Below are positions 25,737-34,182 of a stretch of 64,000 nt of DNA, piece after piece (the stretch's first letter is position 1; each line of letters opens with the position of its first letter). The notes under the pieces are model-generated. The model worked only from the letters and a program-made list of their open reading frames with translations, was not told the DNA's origin and did not search any database. Made by a program: the position numbers and the translations under genes. Source of the stretch: Syntrophus sp. PtaU1.Bin005 (GTDB lineage: Bacteria > Desulfobacterota > Syntrophia > Syntrophales > Syntrophaceae). The stretch spans positions 1 to 64,000 of the forward strand of contig MVRU01000004.1 in NCBI GenBank assembly GCA_002067745.1, given 5' to 3'.

Positions 25737-26480
25737 ATGAAAGCGCTCATCTTAAACGGAAGTGCCAGAGGCGGGAAAGGCGTGACGGGGAAGATGGTGA
25801 ATGCCCTCATCCGGGGGCTTGCAAAGGGAAAGGCAGAGTCAACGACCTTCGAAATCCGCAGGATGTCCATATCGCCCTGCACCGGATGCCTGTCGTGCAT
25901 GCACAAGAACCCGGGCATCTGTGCTGTTCGGGATGACATGGAGCCGATCTACCAGGCCCTCAAGGCTTCAGATCTGCTGGTTCTGGCGACGCCCCTGTAC
26001 GTGGACACGATGTCCGCCCAGTTGAAGACGGTGATGGACCGCTGCCTGGCCTGTCTTCAGCCATTTTTGATCAGGGACGACACCGGGCGGGTGCGCCATC
26101 CCTACACCTGGCGCATGCCGGCAAAATTTCTGCTGCTGTCCACTTCCGCCTTCCCGGAGCCGGAAGTCTTCGCCGCCCTTCTTGCCACCTTCCACGCGCA
26201 GGCGGCCAATTTCGGTTCAAAGGCGGCAGGAGCAATCTGTATCCCCGGATCCATCGCCCTTCAGGTGGAACCGGTATTGCTGGACCGCCACCTGTACCTC
26301 CTGGAAGAGGCGGGAAAAATCCTGGCTGAAACGGGGAGCATCCCCGGAACCCTCTTACAGGAACTCAACACCCCCCCGGTCGATGTGGACCGCTATCTCC
26401 AGGTAGCGGCCAGATATGAGGACTGGTGCCGGGAGCAGCTGAACAAAGCGAGGCGAAGTCGAGAAGACGCATCCATTTGA
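25737..26480 (+). CDS. NADPH-dependent FMN reductase / flavodoxin-like protein
   Basis: This 247-residue flavodoxin-fold protein starts MKALILNGSARGGKGVTGKM (phosphate loop for FMN), has the CTGCLSCMHKNPGICAVRDDM segment typical of iron-sulfur flavoproteins and NAD(P)H-dependent oxidoreductases, and ATPLYVDTMSAQLKTVMDR as the second FMN loop. It probably reduces an unknown electron acceptor. The clustered Cys residues could bind a 4Fe-4S centre, as in iron-sulfur flavoprotein (Isf). It is the third gene of the run starting at 24059, with AGGAGGGCAA as ribosome binding site. Confidence 0.83.
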   Translation: MKALILNGSARGGKGVTGKMVNALIRGLAKGKAESTTFEIRRMSISPCTGCLSCMHKNPGICAVRDDMEPIYQALKASDLLVLATPLYVDTMSAQLKTVMDRCLACLQPFLIRDDTGRVRHPYTWRMPAKFLLLSTSAFPEPEVFAALLATFHAQAANFGSKAAGAICIPGSIALQVEPVLLDRHLYLLEEAGKILAETGSIPGTLLQELNTPPVDVDRYLQVAARYEDWCREQLNKARRSREDASI

Positions 26481-26578
26481 TGAGCCGTCGGGAAAGAGAA
26501 TCACCGGAACGGATGCGGCATCTCAAGGAGAACCGATCGCCCGGAATGGCGGCTTCGCTCTTTCTTCCCATCCAGGGG

Positions 26579-27127
26579 CTACTCGCAGGCCGCCTGAGCG
26601 GGGGGAAAGATCCGTCCCGTTTCGCTCAGCGGTGCCAGAAGCTTTGTACGGATGATGTCCTTCATCCGGCTCTTGACCTTGATCCTGCTTTTGGGATTGA
26701 AGGAAAACGTCATGTTCTTGAGTGCGGTGACCATCGTGGACCGCCCCCTGACTTCCACCTCCACCTCCGGCTTTCGAAAAATGGAAAACATGACCCCGGG
26801 TATCGATTCAAGCAGCAGCCGGGAATCGAGGAGCAATTCAAAGTTTTCATTGCCCCTGATGTCCACCGCCCCCTGTACACGGGAAGCCCCCAGGGGCTGA
26901 CCGTCGATGTAGGTGCTGAAGGTTATGTTTTCCAGCGAGCAGCCGAAAGGGTTGGGATTGTGGAACAGGGTCCGGACCCGGATGGTGAGATCGTCTTGAT
27001 TGATATCCAGGAGTTCGACATTCGAGATCTTGACAAATTCCGGCTTCTGGATCACCCGTCCGGGAGAACAGGCGATTACCCCCCAGAAAACGAGTCCGGA
27101 CATAAGGAGCAGCCCCATTCGTTTCAT
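26579..27127 (-). CDS. LEA type 2 (WHy-domain) lipoprotein
   Basis: This 182-residue protein begins with a lipoprotein signal peptide, MKRMGLLLMSGLVFWGVIAC, with the lipobox VIAC and the lipidated Cys at residue 20. The rest is one beta-rich WHy/LEA14 domain with FHNPNPFGCSLENITFSTYI and the repeated VEVRGRST pattern. Similar bacterial proteins are anchored to the outer or inner membrane; function is poorly known, with desiccation or membrane protection proposed. I use the ATG at 27127, since AGGATAAC precedes it and the longer frame would lose the signal peptide. It is transcribed alone. Confidence 0.82.
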   Translation of the reverse strand: MKRMGLLLMSGLVFWGVIACSPGRVIQKPEFVKISNVELLDINQDDLTIRVRTLFHNPNPFGCSLENITFSTYIDGQPLGASRVQGAVDIRGNENFELLLDSRLLLESIPGVMFSIFRKPEVEVEVRGRSTMVTALKNMTFSFNPKSRIKVKSRMKDIIRTKLLAPLSETGRIFPPAQAACE

Positions 27128-27343
27128 GTTATCCTGATTCCATTTCCAGGTTGACTGCCCTTCCCTAACCGGTCCCGCCACCGGGCGTCACGATGGCAGG
27201 CGTTCCCTCCCCGATCTTCCCGGCAGAACAGGAAACACATCCATTGTCCGGACAGAATCGCGCGGTGCGGCCCTTTTCATTTCATCGACGGGAGAGGGGC
27301 CGCACCGTTGTGACGGAGCATCGGGAGGCGGGTGACATACGGG

Positions 27344-29422
27344 TTAAAGATGGATCACGGCGTCCACAACCACACAGCCCGACACGGTCGCCAGGACGGG
27401 ATTGAGATCCATCTCCGCAATGGCGGGCAGGTCCGTCACCAGCTGGGATACCCGCTGAATGATTTCGATGACGGCCTCACGGTTGACGGCCTTCTCCCCC
27501 CTCACCTCTCCGAGCAGGGAAGCCGCCTTGAGAGAGGAGAGCATGACCTCCGCCTCGGCCGCTGTCACCGGCGCCAGCTTGAAATTGATGTCCTTGAAAA
27601 TGTCCACATAGACGCCACCCAGTCCGGCCATGACCAGATGGCCCGCGTCGTCGTCCGCCTTGGCGCCGACAATGATTTCCCTGCCGCCGGGTAGATACTT
27701 CTGGACGAGGAATTTGAGATCCTGGCCGGATAGAGTTACCGCCATCCTCCTTGCCTCTTCCCGGACCGCCTGTTCATCGGCCAGGTTGAGGATAACACCG
27801 CCCAGGTCGGTTTTGTGGGTAATCGTCGGGGTGTCCGCCTTCAGAGCTACGGGAAAGCCGATTTGGGCGGCATGCCGGGCGGCTTCGTCCGGGCTGGCCG
27901 CGGTCCTCCATGGGGCAACGGGGATGCCGTAGGCGGAAAGAACACCGTAAACCTCATCGGCGCAAAGCAGCTTCCGCCCCGAGGTGGCGACGCCGGCAAG
28001 GATCGCTTCCGCCTTCCGTCGGTCCACATCGGCAAAGGTCTTCACCGCGCTTTCTTCCCGGCGGCGGATCTGCCCGTATTTCGTCAGCGCGGCCAACGCT
28101 TTTCCACAGGTGCTTGGAAAATCGTAGCAGACGACCTCACCCTCGGACAGAATGCGGAGCGTCTCCTGCCACTGCCCCTTGTCGGTCATGAAGTTGCAGA
28201 TGATGGGCTTCCGTTTCTGCCGGTTGACTTCCGCGATCTCCAAGGCGATTTCATTGGTGTTGACAAAGGGTGGCGTTACGAAGTGGATGAGGATGCTGTC
28301 GATTCCGTCGTCCTCCATCATGGCGTCCAGGGTGATCCGGAAATGCTTCCCCGTGCCCGTGGCGAGAACGTCCACAGGATTGTTGATCGCAGCCTCGGGA
28401 AAGAGGGATTCCTTGAGAATCGCCTGTGTCTTCTCCGACAGGGGCGGGATGGTCAGGCCGTTCTGAACCAGCACATCAGTGGCGATCACAGCAGGGCCGC
28501 CGGTATTGCAGATCATGCCCACCCGGCCGCCCCGCGGCACCGGCTGGGACGCAAAGACGGCGGCGGCCTGGCAGAGCTTCTCCTCGTCGTCAAAAACGAT
28601 CATGCCCGCCTTTTCAAAAATGAGATCGGCGCTGAGGTCCTCCTTGGCAAGACCACCCGTGTGCGAAGCGGCCGCCTTGGCCCCCTCCATCGTCCGGCCT
28701 GCCTTCATGACCAGGATCGGCTTCTTGGCGGCCACTTTCTGCGCCACCCTCAGAAACTCTTTCGGGTCCCGGATTCCTTCCACATAGAGGAGAATGACCC
28801 GGGTTTTGTCGTCATTGCCATAGTACTCAAGAAGTTCTGGAATGGAAATGTCGCAGGCGTTTCCATTGGTTGCATACAGCCGGGTGCCGATCCCCATGTC
28901 GAAAATGGCCTGGTGAAGCAGTGAGGCGATCCCGCCGCTCAGGCTGAGAATCGAAACATGCCCCGGCTTCGGAAAGGTGAAGGTGAAATTGCAGTAGGCC
29001 TTCATGGCCGGATCCGTATTGATAACCCCCTGACAGTTGGGCCCGAAGATCCGGATCCCGTATTTTTTCGCCCGGGCCATGCAGTCCGCCTCGATGGCTG
29101 CACCGACGGGGCCGATCTCTGAAAACCCGCCGCCATTCATAATCAGGTATTTAACGTTCTTCCTTCCGCAATCATCGATTGCCTGGGGTACATGGCGAGC
29201 GGCGATGGCCACATGAACCACATCGACATCGGTGGGAACATCCAGGATGGAGGCGTAGGTCTTCTGACCGTAAAGGGCGTCCACCTTCGCATTGATGGGA
29301 TAGATGGCCCCCGTGTAGCCGTATTCCACAAGGTTTTTTACGACGCGATTTCCGATGTTGAATTCTCTTTCTGAAGCGCCCAGTACAGCAACCGATTTTG
29401 GATTGAACAATGCATCGAACAT
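27344..29422 (-). CDS. Acetate/acyl-CoA ligase (ADP-forming), fused alpha-beta
   Basis: This 692-residue enzyme is of the ADP-forming acyl-CoA synthetase family. Residues 1-110 are a CoA-binding Rossmann domain (FNPKSVAVLGAS), then two ligase-CoA domains with the phosphohistidine site ASHTGGLA (His254), and residues ~470-692 are an ATP-grasp beta domain (GFPVALKADTPTITHKTD). It interconverts acyl-CoA plus ADP and Pi with acid plus ATP. In a syntroph it could make ATP from acetyl-CoA or other acyl-CoA, or run the reverse. The ATG at 29422 is chosen for AGGGAGGAAAG upstream. A terminator-like hairpin lies in its leader. Confidence 0.9.
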   Translation of the reverse strand: MFDALFNPKSVAVLGASEREFNIGNRVVKNLVEYGYTGAIYPINAKVDALYGQKTYASILDVPTDVDVVHVAIAARHVPQAIDDCGRKNVKYLIMNGGGFSEIGPVGAAIEADCMARAKKYGIRIFGPNCQGVINTDPAMKAYCNFTFTFPKPGHVSILSLSGGIASLLHQAIFDMGIGTRLYATNGNACDISIPELLEYYGNDDKTRVILLYVEGIRDPKEFLRVAQKVAAKKPILVMKAGRTMEGAKAAASHTGGLAKEDLSADLIFEKAGMIVFDDEEKLCQAAAVFASQPVPRGGRVGMICNTGGPAVIATDVLVQNGLTIPPLSEKTQAILKESLFPEAAINNPVDVLATGTGKHFRITLDAMMEDDGIDSILIHFVTPPFVNTNEIALEIAEVNRQKRKPIICNFMTDKGQWQETLRILSEGEVVCYDFPSTCGKALAALTKYGQIRRREESAVKTFADVDRRKAEAILAGVATSGRKLLCADEVYGVLSAYGIPVAPWRTAASPDEAARHAAQIGFPVALKADTPTITHKTDLGGVILNLADEQAVREEARRMAVTLSGQDLKFLVQKYLPGGREIIVGAKADDDAGHLVMAGLGGVYVDIFKDINFKLAPVTAAEAEVMLSSLKAASLLGEVRGEKAVNREAVIEIIQRVSQLVTDLPAIAEMDLNPVLATVSGCVVVDAVIHL

Positions 29423-29580
29423 CTCTTTCCTCCCTTTAACCTCCTGCGATTCCCGTTCTTTTTTTTTGCTTCTTCTCCAGCGGGCCCCCGTCTCCGCTCC
29501 ACAGGCAGCGACATGCCGCAGGGGCTCGCTTCCATCAGCCCTTACCTGCAGGCGGCAACCCTCAACCCCGATTTTTCCCC

Positions 29581-29611
29581 AAAAAAAAACCGCGGGTTTT
29601 TCTGCCCGCGG
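29581..29611 (-). terminator. Terminator-like hairpin in the acyl-CoA synthetase leader
   Basis: On the minus strand ccgcggg (29605-29611) pairs perfectly with cccgcgg (29590-29596), followed by nine T residues (29581-29589). It is 160 bases upstream of the acyl-CoA synthetase ATG and in the same direction. There is no minus-strand gene before it, so it would act on the leader of that gene, as an attenuator or as the end of a small RNA. Confidence 0.6.
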
Positions 29612-29895
29612 CTTCTTAGTCGGTCTCTTAACCAATCAGCTCGGGGACAAAATATGCCCGCCGCTAAAGCTGAAGCTGAAGGTAAAAAAACAGATGAAGA
29701 ATAAAAAGCTGGATATGGACTCTGTGTAGTTCACGAATGACCTCGATTGGATGAACGGGCTTCCTTTTATCACGTCGCCCTTCCATGTCAAGAAAAACCT
29801 CATGGCGACGGAGACAAATTCGAGAGACATCGCTGAGTTTTTTTTCAAAGGGTGGAAGCGCATTGCAGCGAAACGGGAAAAGATGGTCTGAATTC

Positions 29896-29924
29896 TTGAC
29901 AGAAGATGTGGTCGATACTATACA
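29896..29924 (+). promoter_or_regulatory. Sigma-70 promoter of the sigma-54 regulator gene
   Basis: A perfect -35 TTGACA (29896-29901), a 17-bp spacer and TATACA (29919-29924) as -10 predict a start near 29931 and a leader of about 150 nt before the ATG at 30082. Confidence 0.65.
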
Positions 29925-30081
29925 AATCATGCCTGCCCTGCCGGTTGCCTTCGGTAAAAGGGGAATACGGAAGATCAGTGCAGCGGATCCAGCGAAACCG
30001 GGCCGTGAGAAGAGCACAGGCCTTCAAGGAAAGTCCCGGGTTCATGGATTCGCAAGCTACGGAAGGATCTAGAGATTATTC

Positions 30082-31866
30082 ATGAATTACCTGCCCGATA
30101 TTTCCTGTTGGCATGATGAAGCCTTAAAAACGGATCCCATTCTTCCAGCGGTTCTTGACCACATGAACGACGGGGTCCTGGTCGTCGATGGAAAGGGGAT
30201 TGTCGTTTCATGCAATGCCTCTGCGCAGATGATGCTGGAAATCGACGCCCGGATCATCGGAACCCCCCTGCAGTCCATTCCGTCGCTTGCCGATCTGCGG
30301 GTATTCCTGGATTCAAGAAAGAACAATCCGTCCGAAAGATTTTCACGCCGTGACAGATTGCTTGCCGCAAAGGCCTTCTCCGGACTGGGATCCGGTTTCG
30401 AGGAGAAAACGCTGATCCTGCTGCAGGACATCACGGAGCTGGATCATATCAGGGCGGAGCTGAAATCCCGGGAAAAGTTGAACGAGGAGCTGGAAGATAT
30501 TATCGCCTCCTCCTACGATGGAATCCTCATCACCGACGGGGAAGGAAACGTGCTGAAAATCAACGACGCCCTGCTCCGGATCACCGAACTACCCCCTGAG
30601 AATTTTATCGGCCATAAAATGGAGTCCCTCTACGAGGAGGGCCACTTTTTCGGGCAATCCATTGAAAGCCTCGCCCGAAAGGGGAAAAGGATCACAACGG
30701 GCATCCAGAAAATTCGAACTGGGAAGGAAGTCATGGTCACCTCGACGCCCGTGTTCGACGACGACGGGCATATCCTGAGAATGGTGACCAACGCCAGGGA
30801 CATGTCCGAGATTCTGTCCCTGCAGGAGCAGCTGGCCTCATCCCGCGAACTGAGCAGCCATCTTCAGACGGAAGTCAACAGGATGCTCGAAGACGAGTTG
30901 CGCTCCCAGGGAATGATTACCGCATCTCCCGCCATGTACAAAATTCTCGAATTGTCCCGTAGGGTTGCCAACAGCGAGGCCACCGTTTTAATCCAGGGGG
31001 AATCGGGAGTCGGCAAGGAAGTACTTGCCAAGCTCATCCACGTCTGGAGCAAGCGGCCGGGGGCGTTCATCAAGGTCAATTGCGGGGCGATTCCGAAACA
31101 TCTCCTGGAGTCCGAGCTCTTCGGATACAACAGGGGCGCTTTCACCGGGGCGAACAAGGAGGGCAAGCCCGGAATTTTTGAGCTGGCAGCCGACGGTACG
31201 CTCTTCCTCGATGAAATCGAGGACCTGCCTTTGAATCTCCAGGTGAAATTCCTCCAGGTCATCCAGGATCGATCCTTTCTGCGCCTGGGAGGAACCAAGG
31301 TCATCTCCGTAAACCTTCGTTTCATAGCCGCCAGCAATCGGGATTTGAGCAGGCTGGTTGCGGAGCGGACATTCCGGGAGGACTTGTTTTATCGGCTGAA
31401 CGTCGTGCCGGTTACCATCCCCCCCCTGCGGGAACGGGTCGAGGATATCCCTCTGCTGGTGGATTATTTCCTCAATCAATATAACAGCAAGTACGGCGGC
31501 GAAAAATTTCTGGCTCCCGCTTTGCTTAAAAAGTTCGAGATGTATGACTGGCCCGGGAATATCCGTGAGCTGAAAAACTATATCGAACGGTTGGTGATCA
31601 CCTGCTCGGGAAATCTGATCAACATGGACTTTCCGGAAACGGAACAGAATATTTCATCGTTCGCACAGCCCATTGATCCGGCCGAAACCCGGGAGGAAGG
31701 GAAAGACGAGGCCTTTTCAACCCTGAAAGAAGTTCTGGAAAGCGTTGAAAAGGACATGCTGTCCAAGGCCCTGAAGAAATACAAGAATTCACGAAAAATC
31801 GGCCGTATGCTGGGCATATCCCACACGGCGGTCTTAAAGAAACTAAAGAAATATTCCCTGGGCTGA
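30082..31866 (+). CDS. Sigma-54-dependent transcriptional activator with PAS sensors
   Basis: This 594-residue protein has two PAS domains (about residues 20-125 and 145-255), a coiled-coil linker (LQEQLASSRELSSHLQTE), an AAA+ core at about 275-510 with Walker A GESGVGKE (residue ~307), the sigma-54-contact loop GAFTGA (residue 353) and Walker B LFLDEIEDLP, and a C-terminal helix-turn-helix (NSRKIGRMLGISHTAVLKKL) that is TyrR-like more than Fis-like. It lacks a receiver domain, so it senses a ligand or redox directly. It lies 450 bases upstream of a benzoate-CoA ligase with a -24/-12 promoter, its obvious target. Confidence 0.92.
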   Translation: MNYLPDISCWHDEALKTDPILPAVLDHMNDGVLVVDGKGIVVSCNASAQMMLEIDARIIGTPLQSIPSLADLRVFLDSRKNNPSERFSRRDRLLAAKAFSGLGSGFEEKTLILLQDITELDHIRAELKSREKLNEELEDIIASSYDGILITDGEGNVLKINDALLRITELPPENFIGHKMESLYEEGHFFGQSIESLARKGKRITTGIQKIRTGKEVMVTSTPVFDDDGHILRMVTNARDMSEILSLQEQLASSRELSSHLQTEVNRMLEDELRSQGMITASPAMYKILELSRRVANSEATVLIQGESGVGKEVLAKLIHVWSKRPGAFIKVNCGAIPKHLLESELFGYNRGAFTGANKEGKPGIFELAADGTLFLDEIEDLPLNLQVKFLQVIQDRSFLRLGGTKVISVNLRFIAASNRDLSRLVAERTFREDLFYRLNVVPVTIPPLRERVEDIPLLVDYFLNQYNSKYGGEKFLAPALLKKFEMYDWPGNIRELKNYIERLVITCSGNLINMDFPETEQNISSFAQPIDPAETREEGKDEAFSTLKEVLESVEKDMLSKALKKYKNSRKIGRMLGISHTAVLKKLKKYSLG

Positions 31867-32236
31867 CCCCCTGCAAAGAAAGAGGCGGAAGCAAAACGTT
31901 CCACTGGAAATTTTTGTTTCCGGTTTTCTCCCCTTCCTGGAAACCTATCGTTCCATCTCTGGCGCCAAATCGAAGGGTCAATATTTTTTAATCCTTTATA
32001 ATCAATAGATTGCGGATAGATCTCCCTTTTTCCGCAGCAAATTCCTTCCCATTCAACACTCCGGCGGCCTCCTGGAACGCATGGCAGTCGGCGGGGATTT
32101 CCGAAGCGCTTCACCTCGATGAAGTCAACGCATTAATCTCTTGATTTATATGGCTATTTGCATCTTCACTTTCAGGTTCATGCCCGTCGGAGGACCTTTC
32201 TTTTCCGAACGTCAATAAAGAGCCATTTCTTTCTCT

Positions 32237-32253
32237 CTGGCAGGTTTATTGCC
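32237..32253 (+). promoter_or_regulatory. Sigma-54 (-24/-12) promoter of benzoate-CoA ligase 1
   Basis: The sequence CTGGCAGGTTTATTGCC matches the consensus YTGGCACGRNNNTTGCW with the invariant GG (32239-32240) and GC (32251-32252) 12 bp apart. The predicted start is near 32264. The next gene upstream encodes a sigma-54 activator, which makes this functional in all likelihood. Confidence 0.75.
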
Positions 32254-32272
32254 TTAGCTTGAGGCTGTTGAA

Positions 32273-32293
32273 AATGTGATCACAATGTGATCA
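32273..32293 (+). promoter_or_regulatory. Tandem AATGTGATCA operator-like motif
   Basis: AATGTGATCA occurs twice in a row (32273-32282 and 32284-32293), and the first copy is part of the perfect palindrome TGTGATCACA (32275-32284). It lies between the predicted sigma-54 start site and the ribosome binding site. The core ACAATGTGAT recurs in the promoter of the second ligase, so it may bind a shared regulator. Confidence 0.4.
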
Positions 32294-32316
32294 ACCATTC
32301 GAAGAAGGAGGAGTTC

Positions 32317-33891
32317 ATGGCAAAGCTATATCCAGAGGAATTTTACAACTCGGCAGATTGGTTCGTAGACAGGCACGTCCGCGAAGGACGCGGCGACAAC
32401 ATCTGCGCCTACACCGATAGGGGCAACTACACCTATCGCGACATTCAGAAAATGACCAACAAGATGGCCAACATGTTCCAGAAGCTGGACATCCGGATGG
32501 GTGACCGGATCATCATGATCGTTCTGGACACTCCGTGGTTTTACTCCACGTTCTGGGGCGCCGTGAAGATGGGGGCCGTCCCTGTACCGTCCAACACCAT
32601 GCTGACATCCGACGACTATGAATATTACCTCAACGACAGCCAGGCCCGGACCCTGGTGGTTTCGTCGCGACTTCTGCCGGTCATTGAGGGCATCGAAGAA
32701 CTTCGCTTCCTCAGGGACGTCATTGTTGTGGATGACGAAGGCGCCTTTCAGCCTCCGTACAAACAGATCTATGCGTCGGCATCGGATGAATTCCAGACCG
32801 TGTTCACGACAAAGGACGATGTGGCCTTCTGGCTTTACACCTCCGGCACCACCGGCGGTCCGAAAGGGGCGGTCCATTCCCAGTCCGACATGCAGTACAG
32901 CGCCGATCACTATGGGAAGGAAATTATCCAGATTACGGAAAAGGACATCTGCTACTCCGCCGCGCGGCTCTTCTTCGCCTACGGCATCGGCAACGCCATG
33001 TTCTTCCCCATGTCCGTCGGCGCCGCAACGGTCCTCAACCCCGATCCCCCCACGCCGGCCCATGCATTCCGGCTGATCAGCTCCTACAAGGCGACCCTGT
33101 TCTTCGGCGTTCCGACCCTCTTCGGGCAGATGCTGGAGTACAAACTGAAGCAGGACAAGGAAGGCGGGGCAACGGCTGATCCCAAGGCGCCTCATGAGCT
33201 TTCAACACTCCGCGCCTGCCCGTCCGCCGGCGAGGCCCTTCCGCCCGACCTGTACTACAAGTTCAAGGATCGCTTCGGCGTCGAGATTCTCGACGGTCCC
33301 GGATCGACGGAGATGCTTCACATCTACGTGTCCAACCGGATCGGTGATGTCAGACCGGGTTCCAGCGGAAAGCCCGTTCCCGGCTATGACGTGAAGGTTG
33401 TGGATGACGACGGCAACGAACTGCCCGTGGGCGAGATCGGAACCCTCTGGGCGAAGGGAGCCAGTTCTCTCCGCTATTACTGGAGGAAGAGAGAAAAGAC
33501 AGCCGGCACGGTGAGAGGCGAATGGATCAACACCGGCGACAAGTACTACAAGGATGCGGACGGATACTTCTGGCCGTCAGGCCGGGCCGACGACATGCTG
33601 AAGGTCGGTGGGATCTGGGTGTCTCCGCTGGAAGTGGAAAACTGCCTGAGGGAACATGCCTCCGTCATGGAGTGCGCCGTCATCGGAGCGGAGGACGACA
33701 AGAACCTGGTCAAACCGAAGGCCTTCGTGGTTCTCAAACAAGGCTTCGCCCCATCGGAGGAACTCGAGAAAGAGCTGAAGACATGGGTTCTCGACCGCCT
33801 TGCCAAGTTCAAGTATCCCCGCTGGATCGTCTTCATGGATGAGCTTCCCAAGACGGCCACGGGCAAGATTCAGAGGTTCAAACTCCGTTAA
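32317..33891 (+). CDS. bamY: Benzoate-CoA ligase 1
   Basis: This 524-residue AMP-forming aryl-CoA ligase of the benzoate-CoA ligase family activates benzoate (or a similar aromatic or cyclic acid) with ATP and CoA. It shows the A3 motif LYTSGTTGGPKGAVHSQ, the YGxGST-type motif DGPGSTEML, the hinge GRADDMLKVGGIWVSP, and the C-terminal catalytic Lys in TATGKIQRFKLR. The ATG at 32317 has AAGGAGGAG upstream and gives the same N-terminus (MAKLYPEEFYNSADWF) as the paralogue at 34183-35745. It is preceded by a sigma-54 promoter and followed by a terminator. The name bamY is used by analogy with other anaerobic benzoate degraders; the exact substrate is inferred. Confidence 0.9.
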   Translation: MAKLYPEEFYNSADWFVDRHVREGRGDNICAYTDRGNYTYRDIQKMTNKMANMFQKLDIRMGDRIIMIVLDTPWFYSTFWGAVKMGAVPVPSNTMLTSDDYEYYLNDSQARTLVVSSRLLPVIEGIEELRFLRDVIVVDDEGAFQPPYKQIYASASDEFQTVFTTKDDVAFWLYTSGTTGGPKGAVHSQSDMQYSADHYGKEIIQITEKDICYSAARLFFAYGIGNAMFFPMSVGAATVLNPDPPTPAHAFRLISSYKATLFFGVPTLFGQMLEYKLKQDKEGGATADPKAPHELSTLRACPSAGEALPPDLYYKFKDRFGVEILDGPGSTEMLHIYVSNRIGDVRPGSSGKPVPGYDVKVVDDDGNELPVGEIGTLWAKGASSLRYYWRKREKTAGTVRGEWINTGDKYYKDADGYFWPSGRADDMLKVGGIWVSPLEVENCLREHASVMECAVIGAEDDKNLVKPKAFVVLKQGFAPSEELEKELKTWVLDRLAKFKYPRWIVFMDELPKTATGKIQRFKLR

Positions 33892-33920
33892 TCCATAACG
33901 GAAAATCGCAACAATAATGA

Positions 33921-33950
33921 AGGGCCGCCCTGCCAAAGGCGGCCCTTTTC
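33921..33950 (+). terminator. Rho-independent terminator after benzoate-CoA ligase 1
   Basis: The stem agggccgcc (33921-33929) and ggcggccct (33938-33946) is a perfect 9-bp inverted repeat followed by TTTTC. It lies 30 bases after the stop codon. Confidence 0.8.
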
Positions 33951-34110
33951 TGTTTGTAAGACGGTTATTTTCAGGCGCTTAAAGGTTTCACCGGGAATCC
34001 GGGCAGAGAGCGCCTCTGCCTCCCGTTGTATCCAGCGCCTTATCACCGGCAGTTCCCGGCGGGACTGGCAGATTCCCACGGGGACCGAACCGCGGCCATG
34101 CTGGGCGCAC

Positions 34111-34146
34111 CAAAAGAAGGGGCCGCCTTTTTAAAAAGGCGGCCCC
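34111..34146 (-). terminator. Rho-independent terminator after benzoate-CoA ligase 2
   Basis: A perfect 14-bp inverted repeat (34119-34132 and 34133-34146, core ggggccgcc) is followed on the minus strand by TTCTTTTG. Its ggccgcc core is the same as in the terminator of the convergent paralogue. On the plus strand it could also catch readthrough from ligase 1. Confidence 0.75.
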
Positions 34147-34182
34147 TGTGCATTTTACGAGATTGAAACGCTCATCCCAATT

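Larger units (their letters stand above)
29423..30081. other. Divergent intergenic region between acyl-CoA synthetase and sigma-54 regulator
   Basis: It holds a minus-strand terminator-like hairpin (29581-29611) in the leader of the acyl-CoA synthetase, a weak minus-strand promoter candidate (TTGACA at 29786-29791, TAAAAG at 29764-29769) and a strong plus-strand promoter at 29896-29924. A short plus-strand frame around 29655-29704 ends MPAAKAEAEGKKTDEE, but it lacks a clear ribosome binding site and I do not call it. No gene is supported. Confidence 0.5.
31867..32316. other. Intergenic region: benzoate-CoA ligase 1 promoter region
   Basis: No gene is supported in this 450-base stretch. It contains the sigma-54 promoter at 32237-32253 and the repeated AATGTGATCA motif at 32273-32293; activator binding sites should lie roughly in 31950-32200, but I could not identify a repeated motif there. 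Confidence 0.5.

Noticed and set aside
29513-29704. A 63-codon plus-strand frame ending MPAAKAEAEGKKTDEE
   Set aside because: It crosses the minus-strand hairpin and lacks a ribosome binding site; the last part looks attractive but stands alone.
33888-34079. A 63-codon minus-strand frame between the two convergent ligases
   Set aside because: It runs across the terminator of ligase 1, has no good start site and no recognised family.
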